A DNA stretch of 64,000 nt from Monomorium pharaonis (taxonomy: Eukaryota; Arthropoda; Insecta; Hymenoptera; Formicidae): the NCBI RefSeq assembly GCF_013373865.1, contig NC_050471.1:4625307-4689306 (forward strand), read 5' to 3'. The position numbers and the translations under genes were made by a program. Below the pieces are notes generated by a model that was given only the letters and a program-made list of their open reading frames with translations, ran no database searches and was not told the DNA's origin. Numbering within the stretch: the first letter of the stretch is position 1; each line of letters opens with the position of its first letter. Below, in pieces: positions 50,902 to 63,008 of the stretch.

Positions 50902-53900
50902 CCTGGTAATATAACTGCTCTCAAAGCGTTGTTATTATTGCATACTTAACTTACCTAGCGAATCCTTTGCCTAGAAACTACACGCCATTATCTTTGTGAT
51001 ATCTTTAGTTTCTTCTTTATAGGTACATGAGACAATGCAAAAGAGATGTGAATAAAATTATTAAAATATGTTTGAAATTAAACGTAATAAAAGTATGCGC
51101 TTGTAGAAATTAATTTATAATTGCTTTCACGATAAAGATGACTTAAATATCTTTTATCCTGCTTAACACTTCAACTCTCATTAATTTTGCAGCCACGCTT
51201 GTTCCTGTATAGATGGTGTTCACGATGAAATTTATAAAGCTAACAAGAATCAATATTCATCCAGCAAACGTTGAAAGAACGTCGAGCCGCGAATTATATG
51301 AAGTTAACGGCACCGCTACATATACTTTGCCCTGTCATCATTACACTTCATTTTTGTAATTACAGCGTGACGTCTAGTCATGCAAAGCATGAAAGTTTTG
51401 AGGTGCACGAAAAGTATTATTCTTTTCAAGAGTGCGTTCAGGTAGCGAAGGACAGATAACAATCATTGAGACACGACAGAAGCACAAAGCGATCGTTATT
51501 GATTTCTAACAGGGAGAAACCTTAGAGCGAGAAACACATTACTTCATTAATTTTAAATCTGTTAAAGATTGATAGCTGAACATTATTTTTGTAGCGCATT
51601 GTAAAAGCGAACTATAGACGACAAAAGAACGAACATTAGAAAAGACGAGAAAGAAAGAAAAAAGGAATAAGCCTGTCCAAACGTTTCTTTTTCTATCGTC
51701 TTTTCATGAAAACGAGGCAAAGGAAAAACAAAATAGAACAGACGCTTACAGGCTTACGGCACGCGATACTAACAATTTAAATTTTAAATTGTGTAAATCT
51801 GTAATTTACTCATACTTTTAAAAATGAAAATAGTTAAATTTTGTTTAAATTTTGTTTTTGGAAAATGTAAAATATTTAAAAATGAAAAATAATAAATTAG
51901 AATAAAACCTTTAACTAAATATTTTTTATTATGCAAAATACGTAGCTAAATGTTTTATTTTAAATCAATTAAAAATAAGAGAGATATAAATATACAGCTA
52001 AAAAATTAAATAACTTATATTTTGATTAATTCGAAACTGGTTATTTCAGCAATGTATTAATGATATTTTTATAAACCATTGGAAAAAAAGTTTTATATCA
52101 TTTATAAATTTTAAATGTAAAAATAAAAAATATAGCATTGATGTTTATATCAGAAATATATTTATAATGTATGTAATTATTACATTAAAAGATTGTATTA
52201 CCAATATTTTATTTATTTGTTTTAACATAATAAAAAATGTAGCAAGAATTATTTAAAATATCGTGAAACTAGGTAAATATGTTTACTATCAAAATTATCT
52301 TTTTGACCTCGACAACATAATTACAACATTGTCGTAATAGCAACAAAACGAGCAATGTTATCAAAAATTTCAACATCTTATCGTGAATAGTAATTTTTGT
52401 TTTTTATCTTATACTTAACATGTCGGAGTCGACGAAACGAGAGAAGAGATAATATTGTTGTACAATACTTCGACGACTCTGATTTTAAAAAAAGTTGATA
52501 AGTAAATCGTTGTTATAATTTTTTTTTTTTTATTGATCAAGCGATTTTGATTACTTTTCTGTAATATAAATATCCCATGTTTAAACAAGAAAATTTATAA
52601 AACATATTATTGCACTTAAAAGGAAAAATAACAATAATAAAAAACAGTATTTTATGCGATATTATTTTTATAATATTGTTACATAAAATGATTATAAACA
52701 CGATAATACATAAAATTTTTAAATAAATATTTTATATTGTAAAATGTTTTTAAATATTGTATTACGTTTTTAATATTGTATTATGTTTTAATATTGTATT
52801 ATATATATTTGCACTTCATACATGTTTTACTTGACTTTTATGCTCCCAGCTCTGGACATCCTCACACTGATGTATCTTGTATGTATCATGTAATCGTTTA
52901 TCTCCGCTGATACTCTAACGTTGAGTGTATGCATGTACTGGTTGACCCTGCTGCTGATTATTACGAGCAATTACGCAACTAACGTGAGCAACCAGTGTAT
53001 GACGATGACGAAGCGTAAATGCGTTTCACAGCCAGTTTTAAGACGGCAAGAAATTGCTATCGCATTTGTCGGTTCATGCTGTCAGATGATTTAGCCTTTT
53101 CTTACTGATAACTTTTCAGATATTTTTATAATTTATAAAATCTATAAAACGAATATATTTTTATCTAATAATCTGTAGATTTATTACAATTTCGTACAGA
53201 GGATAAAAATATTTTTTGTATAATATTCAATATATGAGGTACATTTTGTACATATAATCTTTTAATTATTATATTAATTTCAAATTTTGTACACAACATT
53301 ATGTATTATGTTAAATGTATGTAAACATTATATTGTTTAATTACATATTAATTAATAATTAGCTATAAAAACAAGTTTTTAAAATCAATATTTTTCAACT
53401 TGACTTGCAACAGCATACTTAAGAACATGCACACATATTTTCTGTTACGAGAACCGGTTAAAATCCACTTAACTTTAACTGGTGCTTAGGAGAAATTCCT
53501 ATCAAGGTGATTCTGGTAACAGAGTTTCTTATTAAAGAACAGAAAAAAGTAGAAGGAAAAGTAAGATTCTTAGAAATTCTGTTCTTTTATGATTACATTT
53601 TTTTTTCAAATGACATACATCAATGCATTTGCAAAATGTAAATCTTTATAAAATAAGATTATACTTCTGATACTTCTCAATTATTCTCACATCATTTTAT
53701 TAGAAAATTATCGCGGTAAAATTATATAGTGAGACTTCATTTTAATGCCGCTATGTGTAGGAAAACTTTTTAACGAATGAATCCGATGTAATCGTTTATA
53801 CGATAATCTATCGACGTTATTACTTAATCGCTTTATGCTAGTTAGGTTCGCGGTGAATTAATTTGCTTTGTAGAAAATTTCCAAGTATAATTGCGTTAAA

Positions 53901-56369
53901 AGTTTTAAACATGCGGCTGAACCGCAACTGGCTAATAATTCGATAGAGCTACTTTTACGATAATGCTTCTCGCGTTCTTCCGGAGGAGTTGCCGGACGGT
54001 CAACCGCGATTGAAATCGCTCGTCCGGTTTTGATCAGAGTCTCTTGGATTCGGAGCATGCCATGTCATTTCGAAGTTAGTTTGTACTTATTGCGATTTTA
54101 ACGTCATGTGTGCTGCCACATTGTTTGCGTGGAAACGCAACATTAACTTTGCGTAGTTCTAGAAAAAAGTGTGTCACGGTTTCATGGCGTTTACTTACGT
54201 AGCAATTGATCGCGTTACAATTCGTTTGTCACATTTGCAACTATACTTAGTCAGCATTAAAATAATTGAAACTTGTTTTGCAAATTACACGGAATTACAC
54301 CTAATTTGCGTACAATTTCCGAAGATGATATTTACAAATGTTAAAACTCTATATTTTCTATTGATACATACGTTAAAATTATATTATTCTGCTAATGTTA
54401 TTTCCAATTTATCTAGAAATTCCATAAAATTATTACAATACAACGAAAACTGTAAAAATATACTGTTATTACATTTTATATATTTTAAATAAAATGTATT
54501 TTATTCTTTAGAGAGAAATAAAAAATTTGATTATAAATTAAAGAAAGTTAGACATTAGTGTTTTAACAATTATTAATTTGTAAAAATCATTAAACATAAA
54601 AAAGTATAAAAACGAAAATGCCATTTGTTAACCGAAGTGAATCTTGATGCTTAGTAAAATTTTAGAATCAATTATTAAATGTGTATTTTTAGTTACATAT
54701 AAAATATGTAACATACAAAATAAAAATATGCACACAGTGCGCAGTCTACAAACATAAAGGTTAAAACATTATGTAATCGGAAAAATGAAGTTAGCACACA
54801 CTTTTGCGCCCACATACACAAAATACTTCAGAGTAGCTTCGAGTCAGTTTACTGCAGATTATTTGCAAGATTTTCCTTCAGTAAATATTAAATTGGGAAG
54901 GACCTATCTTTTTAATACACAAACCGATCTCAGTATTCTCAGATAAACATCATTTAAGAAGCATGTAAAGTTTGTCAAGATTAAACAAAATATCAGAGGG
55001 GAGAAGAGTTTTCCTCTGCTGCAACTTTGAAAAATTGATATTTTTAATTGCTTATTTCTTTAAAGAATTCTACTGGTCGCTAAAACAGAATTTTTTTGTG
55101 ATTTATTTTGTCTTCGTAGTTTCGCGTTTGCGTTTGATACTAACTCTTTGATTACTTCGTTCGTTGTATTCGCATGATGTTGTGTCCAACACATTGAATG
55201 TATGCGTCAGTGTATGAAACCTTGAGGCTGAAGGCCGCATAGACACTCGAACCAAGACTTTCACTCGCTGTTAAGTGGTTGTCTACCATCGACTTCTCCG
55301 GAAGATGGAATTCTGTACAAACAGATGATTGTGAAACTTATGTAACCTTTAGAAGAAACGAAAATAAGTATGTATGTGCAGCATTGTTCTGCGCTATTTT
55401 TTCGTAAATTTGTTGCAGGCTTTAATTTTGATATACAAAATTTTTGTTCAACTCTATAATTATTTCCATTTTCTGAAAGCTTTAAAGAAACAGTTAAGTT
55501 TTTAAGAAGAATTGCTTGAGTGTATGCGTTGCGTGTATGTTATTATTTTATTAAATTAAAAATTGAAGTTGTTTTATTTTTAATAAAATAATAGTCTACG
55601 CGAAAAATAAGATCTAATGTATTGAAAAAGAAGCTAATGTATTGTATAACACTGAATAGTAGGCTTGGAAATCAACGTCATTTTTTCCTCGTTGTGCATA
55701 CAATATAAATCTTGCTGAATCAGTCATCTAACAACGTCAACACTGAAACATTGAAGTTACCTCATGATACATAAACAGCATGATTAGCAAATGTTTTGTA
55801 CGGCGACGAATTATCGGCACTAAACATTTCGGTTTGCCGATAAAAAATTCATTAAAAAAACACTGATAAGGATTGAATCGCAAATGAAAAACTCGCGGGC
55901 TGATCAAGTTCACGGAGTATCCGAACTTGCGTGAAACTTATCAGAACCCAATCTTATCAGTAATGCTATTTATTTTTCAGTCCTGTGCAGTGTTGCGAAC
56001 CTAATTATTCGATACCGAAGCATTGAATAATGTATTTATGCAAATTTCGCTAACTATAAAAGTTTTGCAAAATGAGACAAGCGTACTGTCTTAAAGCGAT
56101 AGTTAGACCCTCAGCAAGATCGCATAGAGTTTTGTCGTTCGCCACTGGCTGCCCAATCTCGTAACGATACATTATGTATGACGTATTTAATGGATCGTTT
56201 ATTACTTGTCGCCATTAGGTAAATAAGCGTTTGTGAGAAATTCGTGACGAAGCAGAAACTGCCTCGGACAACACGATAGTCAGTGAGCATTGAGAACCCC
56301 CCGACGCACATAATCGATCTCACTCTTGCGTGCGTGCGATGCAGAGGCTGTCCCGTGTTACGCGGGCCT
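50902..56369. other. AT-rich spacer between GST-A and GST-B
   Basis: About 5.5 kb of mostly AT-rich DNA without a supported gene. The only moderate ORFs (66 aa at 53858-54058 minus, 107 aa at 54169-54492 plus) match nothing recognisable. A short inverted repeat (CGGAGTCGACGAA against CAGAGTCGTCGAA when reversed) lies at about 52425-52485, and an AT-rich hairpin lies at 55541-55602. Confidence 0.5.
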
Positions 56370-56410
56370 TATAAATAGTCCGAACAAGCGAGTTGCCTAG
56401 ACAGTACGCT
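56370..56410 (+). promoter_or_regulatory. Candidate TATA/initiator promoter of GST-B
   Basis: TATAAATA at 56370-56377 is followed about 30 bases later by ACAGTACGCT, an initiator-like context at the expected spacing. The ATG lies about 620 bp downstream, so a 5'-UTR intron is likely. An acceptor (TTTTCGCAG, AG at 57013-57014) sits 8 bases before the ATG and supports this. Confidence 0.5.
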
Positions 56411-57022
56411 CGCTACACGCGCCTCCGGAGAATACGAACTGCAGGTTCGGTTCCATTGCGGCTTTCCTCTCCTCGGCCATTTCTCACCGCCCGACGCGTG
56501 TAATTCGTCAAAACTGCTAAAGTGATAAGGCTGCCCCGACGATTGCGAATATTTGTGACTCCGCGGTGCGCGAGATCGACTTTGTAATTCGGCGAGTGCT
56601 TGAATCGTTACCTCGTTACGCAATAATTCATGAACGTGGGAAACTCACGGAATCATTTTCCACGTTTTCCGCTCGAGTGCACAGTTTGAAAGTGTAAAGC
56701 CACTTGCGGCTCGGTATAAACTTGCAGCCTATAATTGACAAGTTTTGCTCATTAACTAATTGATGAAACGCCAATTCATATGCTTTTAATAAGATTCCTT
56801 CGAGATAACGTCGCCAGTCTCGCCTGACACGTCGGTGACTTTTTTTCGTTTCTTTCCTCTGTCTTTCAGTCACGTGCCGCGTATAATCGGTTGCTCCCTT
56901 GAAACGCGAAAAGTCGTCAAAAATAGTTCCACGGTGCTCAAGCGCCCGCGAATATCTGACGCGCGATCGATCACACTGGCCACTTCATTAATAGCGCGTC
57001 CCACGTTTTCGCAGATTTCAAG

Positions 57023-59507
57023 ATGCCCATCGATCTTTACCAAGTTACCGGAAGTGCGCCATGTCGGTCCGTGCGCTTAGCGGCGGCAGCCGTGGGAGTG
57101 GATATAAACCTGAAGCATGTTGACCTCATGGGCGGCGAACACCTAAAACCCGAATTTATTAAAGTAATTTGCAATGGAATTTCTTACAAAATAAATGCAG
57201 TTAGAAATTAATCAAATATTTTACATTGACTAATTGAATGATCTAATACTTAACTTTGAACAGTCTTGAAATATATTTTTAGAAAGATTTTTTAAGTACA
57301 AGATCGATACTTTATAAGTACGCTATAAATATTTTTTTAAAGATTATTCTTAAATTAAAGAGAGCAAACCACAAAAAAAATTTTATTTTTCAAAGTAATT
57401 TACATAAACATTTATTTTCTTTCGATAAATATTTTTGAGAAAATCTTTCGAAAGTTTTAATTACACATTGTTTAAACATTTTTAGGATAAATAACGATAT
57501 TTACGCAACATATTTATTGACGTTCTACTGTTTTTAATATTTCCGTTATTGAAAATACATTGTTTGATAATAAAGTTTGCGATATGTAATAAAAAATTAC
57601 AAACATTAATAAAATGTTATATTTTATCTTTGAAAGTAATTCTTCATAACATCAATACACTTTAAAAAATTATTGTAAAATAAAGAAAAGGATTATTGAG
57701 ATTAACCACCTTCTACTTTATTCGGATTCGAATCCCTGGAATTTTGCTATTCTTAAAATTAAAAAATTTTATAAAGGTAAACATTTGTATGATATCAAGT
57801 CAAACACATTCCCAGAAATGATAAGTGCTTTGTACAATTTTGGATTTAAAAAATATTTTATTTAAGAGAAATAGAAGTGTATATTGTCATAAAGGACTAC
57901 TTTATAAGATAAAATATAACATTTTATTATCTGACATGTCTGTTTTTTATTATTATTATACAAACTTTATTACTAGGTTATTTATTATAAATAAAAAAAC
58001 ATTTATGTAAATACAAAATGTTTGACATAATGGAAACTCAAACACTCTTTTAATTTTCTCTTGATTATTAATTCTTATACATAAATTGTTATTTTACAAT
58101 AACATTGATGTTAATGTGAATCGAAACACATGTGTACGATAATTTGTAATCAAAATCAGAAATTTTTTTAGAAACTAGTGTTGTTTTAGAAAATTTAAAT
58201 ATTAAAAAAATGTAAGTATATCTTTTGTGTTTGTATATTTTTATAATTAATCTATTGAATAAAAGTCTAAATTTGAAGATAATTTAAAATGATTATATAC
58301 ATTTTTTTGGTTTTTTAAATATAGATGAATCCACAACACACAGTACCTACTCTTGATGATAACGGCCTATATCTGTGGGAAAGGTAATTATTTCTTACAT
58401 TCAATGAGTGTCGCAAGTCTGATTTTTACACATATAAAACAAATATTTTTTATAATTATCGATTTTATGTTTTTTAATAAAAAATTTAATTTATTGCTAA
58501 ATTTATATTTACGCAACATGAGATAATTTTTAATTTATATATTAGATATTGTATGTATTTTATAAATTTTTTAATAAAATTTATGTCATTTATGCTTAAA
58601 ACTAAAAAAAATTTATGCGCATTTGTATCGATTAACAGCCGCGCAATTATGACTTACCTGGTTAATCAATATGGCAAAAATGATTCTCTCTATCCAAAAG
58701 ACCCCAAAAAACGAGCCGTGGTTGATCAGAGACTATTCTTCGACATGGGATCTCTGTATCAAGCGTTTGCTGATTATTACGTAAGTTATCCTTGGATTGT
58801 ATAATACTTCGTAAATTATACTTAATGTACGTATTGACTGATAAACTTAATAGCCATACATATATGTAAACGTTAATTGCAGTATCCAATGATCTTTACC
58901 AATGTCACTCCGGAGCAAGCAAAATATGATAAAATAAACAATACCTTGTCTATCTTGGACAAATTCCTAGAAGGGGAAAATTATGTGGCAGGAAAAACTC
59001 TAACTCTTGCTGATCTTACCATAGTTGTCACCATTTCTAACTACAAGGTAAAAAAAAATCTTATGCAAATACAAATTATTAATTTATTAAAATAATTATT
59101 AAATCAGTAATAGTACAAGAAAAAAAATATTTCTACAGGTTCAGTTAAAAAAGCGCTATTCTTTAAAAGCTTTTTTTTTTTTAATTAAATATTATTTTAA
59201 TTTAAATAAATTTGTTGAATTTATGAAACTTTGCTGTACTTTATACATTTTTATAGATTACAAATAAATAAAATAAAAGACATAAATATGTCGGAAATGT
59301 AGTTTATCCATTATAATGAAAATAATATTGAATTAAACGTTAATATTTCTCTTTTTATAGCTTATGGACCATGATTTAAGTAAATATAGCAACATTAATA
59401 GGTGGTTTGCCAGGATCCAAGCCGAAGCTCCTAAATATAATGAAATTGAAATTGAAAGCGGTATGAAGGAATTTAAAAATTTTATTGACAACATTAAAAA
59501 GAAGTAA
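57023..59507 (+). CDS. Delta-class glutathione S-transferase (GST-B), 217 aa, five coding exons
   Basis: A cytosolic Delta-class glutathione transferase, the most canonical of the cluster outside its first residues. Exons are 57023-57163, 58325-58383, 58639-58780, 58883-59047 and 59361-59507, with phases 0,2,0,0. The start is MPIDLYQVTGSAPCR with catalytic S11. Then come GEHLKPEF, MNPQHTVPTLDD (cis-Pro P55), E66-S67-R68 followed by AIMTYLVNQYGKNDSLYPKD, the C-domain DQRLFFDMGSLYQAFADYY, and the N-capping T-L-A-D in LTLADLTI. It ends with a lysine-rich INxKKK-type tail. The residues before Ser read QVTG where relatives usually have YLPG. The first intron is about 1.2 kb, longer than in its neighbours. 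An acceptor immediately before the ATG suggests a 5'-UTR intron. This ATG is chosen because MPID is shared with GST-A. Confidence 0.95.
57164..58324. other. GST-B intron 1, AT-rich, nothing else seen
   Basis: Very AT-rich, with short ORFs only. No repeat or RNA gene was recognised. A GGATTCGAATCC stretch near 57725 resembles a tRNA T-arm but has no tRNA around it. Confidence 0.6.
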
Positions 59508-59612
59508 TTTTGTAGCATAGATTTAACAGTTGTATGCATTATTTTAATATTTTTACATTCATTTGTCTTGCAATATTTTTGTATGTCGTATAATTCAACT
59601 TTGCAATTAGCA

Positions 59613-59618
59613 AATAAA
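59613..59618 (+). terminator. Candidate poly(A) signal of GST-B
   Basis: AATAAA lies about 105 bp after the stop codon. Confidence 0.6.
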
Positions 59619-61677
59619 TTATGATTATTATGAATTAAGAGAGTGTTAATTTAAAAATATGTATATGCATTTACATAACGAAAATAATAAAAATTAAAGA
59701 AAACAAATTTGAAATTTTGGAAAAAGATGAAAAGTTTCTATTTTATTAATAATAATTAGGTTTAACACATAAATAAATTAATAATTAGAACTATACTATG
59801 AGACACAACTATAAAAATTAAAGAATACAATTCAGCATTATTATTATTATTATTATATATTTTTTAATACACACATAGTAGTATTAGTATAGCAGAAAAT
59901 AATTATGTGATGAAAATAAATATTTAATTATAGCACAAAAGCTATATTTTAGATGATATAGTCTAAATATAAGATTAGTTAAGCTATTCTGTCACTCATC
60001 ACTTTATGATTTTCAAGGAAAGTTATTATTAAAATATATTACGAGATAATATATTTTCTTCGAAAATTTCACGGGCATAAAGTTAGAAATTCTCACCTCT
60101 GTTGGTCACTTAACCACGGGAAAACTTTTAGCATAGTTTCCATGAACGCTCTACCTTTGTAGAAAATCTTGACCTAGCTCGCAGCCTGGCTTTGTCGCGA
60201 ACAAAAAGTTTCCACGGCCAGACCAAATCTTCCTCTTTCCACTTGAAATCTTGTTAACAGGTAAATTCCATCTTATTGACCGTTGCGAAGTTATATCTGT
60301 GTAAAGGATTTTGAAAGCTACGTAAAACTAATTAAGAATTAATATTAAAATTATTCATAAATTATTATAATTAAAATTTATTAATGTATTTTAATAAATT
60401 TATAAGTAATTTAATAACTTTTTTTTTCTTAACATTATTAAATCCATTATAATTTGCTATTTGTTATTTGTGAAAAGGATTTATATATTTTACACATTTA
60501 GACACATAATATGTGTGTTTTTATGTGTATGTAAGATTTCCCAGAATTCAATCACATGAAATATACAATGTGATGTTTTGTATCAGAAACAATTTTTACT
60601 TGTAATAAAACGTCGTCCGAATAGTAGATTTTAAATGAGAACAATTTAAAGTTAATGAATGAGCGTTGTAAGTTATGCGTGAATTAGGAGTGGCGCGTGC
60701 TATGTTTCTCTGAAGATTTCATAACGACTATTCACGAGGTCTATTTTGAATGCATTAAAAGAAAATTTCTTAATGAACTTTAAGACAACAGTAAAGATGT
60801 TACAATTTCTGAAATAAAAATTTCGTAATCCTTCAAATATAAGCTTTTTTAAAAATTTATTAAAACATAAAATTAGCAATTTTTCTAACGACTAAAATGA
60901 ATTCTTATTCCCGTGTCGCGTCTTTTATAATGATAATCTTTGACCCGAAGATTCGATGTTAACGAGTCTTTCGAACTGTGAACTCATTTGTTCTCATTAC
61001 GCGCGTAATTTGCCATCGGTAGTCGACTTGCGTTAAATTCGATGTTCATTTGGCCGTACTCTTTAAATAGTGTTTAACGATAGCAATAATTACAGCGCAA
61101 GCTCTCGCATCCGTTGCATTTAATCACAAAAATACGACATTTATTATCAGACTAGACTATGTAAAAGCTTTAGTTCAGAATATTCAAGTAATATGAATAA
61201 GATATTGAAACTTTATTAATGTTACATTATAATTTGAATTAATCTTATTGCCTTATATTATATGATATTTTTGAAATTATATATAATACTGTATATTAAA
61301 TATGTAAAATTTTTTTATTTTATATATAAACTGTATTTCACAATTATAGCACTTATAATCCTTAAGAAAAGATATAAATAAAAGTATCTGTAATATCTAT
61401 CCGGGTCTATCTAATGACACTCTAATAAAGGCTAAAGCTATGGTAGACGTATTTAAATTCATGTCGATATATCGATTCGATGAGAAGTAGCAGTCCACAA
61501 CTGCTTCAGTCTTCATGTAAACCTGGAACTACACGTACATTTGTCCTCACGAAACAAAATATTTAACTTGTTAATTTAGAATCGACGAAGAGATAATTTT
61601 TGCGATCGCATTGCAAATTACGTGAATAACAAATACATCAATAAATAATAGCGAATTGAGCTGTTTAAAGTCAAATA
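59619..61677. other. AT-rich spacer between GST-B and GST-C
   Basis: About 2 kb with no supported gene. It contains an ATT trinucleotide run near 59839. A more GC-balanced patch at 60.06-60.26 kb has no recognised product. The GST-C promoter should be near its right end; TTCAGTCTT near 61506 is a weak initiator candidate without a clear TATA box. Confidence 0.5.
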
Positions 61678-62929
61678 ATGCCTGTACTATATTACTTTCC
61701 TCCGAGTCCACCTTGCCGAGCTGTTATGCTCACGATTGAGGCAATTGGGCTTGAAGTGGAGTTGATAGTACTGAACACAATGGCTGGTGAACATTTAACG
61801 CCGGAATACGAGGAGGTATGAAAATTTATTAATGTTAATATATTATAAAATTAGGTAGAAATACATTTGTATTTTGCTTTAAATAATATTTTATTATAGT
61901 TTGAATATAAAATAATGAAAATGTAATTCTTAATATTAGAAAAAGCACAATTTTCACTTTCTAGTTAAATCCGCAAAAGACAATTCCTTTCCTAATCGAC
62001 GACGATCTTAAGCTATCAGAAAGGTTTGCAAAAACATTTTAATAATGCTATGTAATTCATCTTAAGATATATTAAATTACTCAAAATATTTAAATAACAT
62101 ATTTTAGTCGAGCCATCATGACATATTTGGTCGATCAGTACGGCCCGGATGATACACTATATCCGCGGAATCCAGAAGCACGTGCTTTAGTTGATCAACG
62201 ATTATACTTTGATTTTGGCTATCTTTTTTCGGGCGTATTTTCTTACTACGTACATATACATTTTGTTATTTCTAACTAAACCGTTGCGTTTATTTCTGCC
62301 TGTGTGTGATCATGATTATTACGCATTTTATCGTAGTTAACCGTGCTCAGAAAGGAAGCCGATACGTATGATCCAGTGGAATATGCAAAACTCAAAGACT
62401 CCTTCAAAATAATGAATAATTTTCTTGAAGGACAAGATTATGTGACAGGAGATAATTTAACGATCGCCGATCTTGCCTTAGTGGCGTCCATAACTACAGC
62501 ATTGGTAACTTCGATTATGTAATACGTTTGTAGAATAAGATATATATTTTTTTTGTTTTTTGTAGACATTTTTGAAATATACTTTTTTACATTAATTATT
62601 TTGTATAATGTTCTGCTTTATTGTTAATTTTCATGTTGACATATCCAGAAAGTATTTTTAAGATCTGCAAATGTAATCGATTTTTTTGTTAGGCGTTTGG
62701 ATTCGATTTGGAAGAATACCAAAACGTTTCAAACTGGTTAGAAAGAATACAAACGACTGCACCTGGATACGAGAAAGCTAATGGCGAACCTCTCGAGATG
62801 TTTAAACAATTTGTTCAGGCTTCGGAAAACGACGCAGAAGAAAACGGAGAAGAAGAACAAGAAGGTGAAGAAGAAGGAGGAGAAGAACAAGGAGAGGAAG
62901 AACAAGGAGGAGAAGAAGAAAATGAATAA
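61678..62929 (+). CDS. Delta-class glutathione S-transferase (GST-C) with acidic C-terminal tail, 247 aa
   Basis: A cytosolic Delta-class glutathione transferase. Exons are 61678-61815, 61965-62023, 62108-62249, 62337-62504 and 62693-62929, with phases 0,2,0,0 as in its two neighbours. The start MPVLYYFPPSPPCR puts the catalytic serine at S10. LNPQKTIPFL holds the cis-proline, and E65-S66-R67 then AIMTYLVDQYG binds glutathione. DQRLYFDFGYLFSGVFSYY begins the C-domain, and LTIADLAL carries the N-capping T-x-x-D. After the normal end of the fold (about residue 213), residues 214-247 are almost entirely Glu, Gly, Gln, Asn and Asp, encoded by purine-rich GAA/GGA repeats. This makes it about 30 residues longer than the family norm. 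The tail is in frame and ends at a normal stop, so it looks real, though repeat expansion may vary between alleles. Confidence 0.93.
62824..62926 (+). repeat. Purine-rich GAA/GGA coding repeat in GST-C exon 5
   Basis: Imperfect GAA, GAG, GGA and CAA codons encode the acidic tail. The plus strand is almost free of pyrimidines. It probably expanded by slippage from a short Glu-rich end. Confidence 0.85.
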
Positions 62930-63002
62930 TGTCATATGAATTATATTCAGTTTTCAAGCTGGTACATATTAAATAGATTAAATGTTTTCTTGTTATGCTA
63001 TT

Positions 63003-63008
63003 AATAAA
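63003..63008 (+). terminator. Candidate poly(A) signal of GST-C
   Basis: AATAAA lies about 74 bp after the stop codon. Confidence 0.6.

Noticed and set aside
53006..53014. TGACGAAGC matching an antioxidant-response TGACnnnGC core
   Set aside because: A short degenerate motif expected by chance, over 3 kb from the nearest GST start.
53858..54058. 66-aa minus-strand ORF between GST-A and GST-B
   Set aside because: Balanced composition in AT-rich DNA is mildly suggestive, but there is no motif, splice partner or family.
57722..57738. GGATTCGAATCC resembling a tRNA T-arm
   Set aside because: No acceptor, D-arm or anticodon stem around it.
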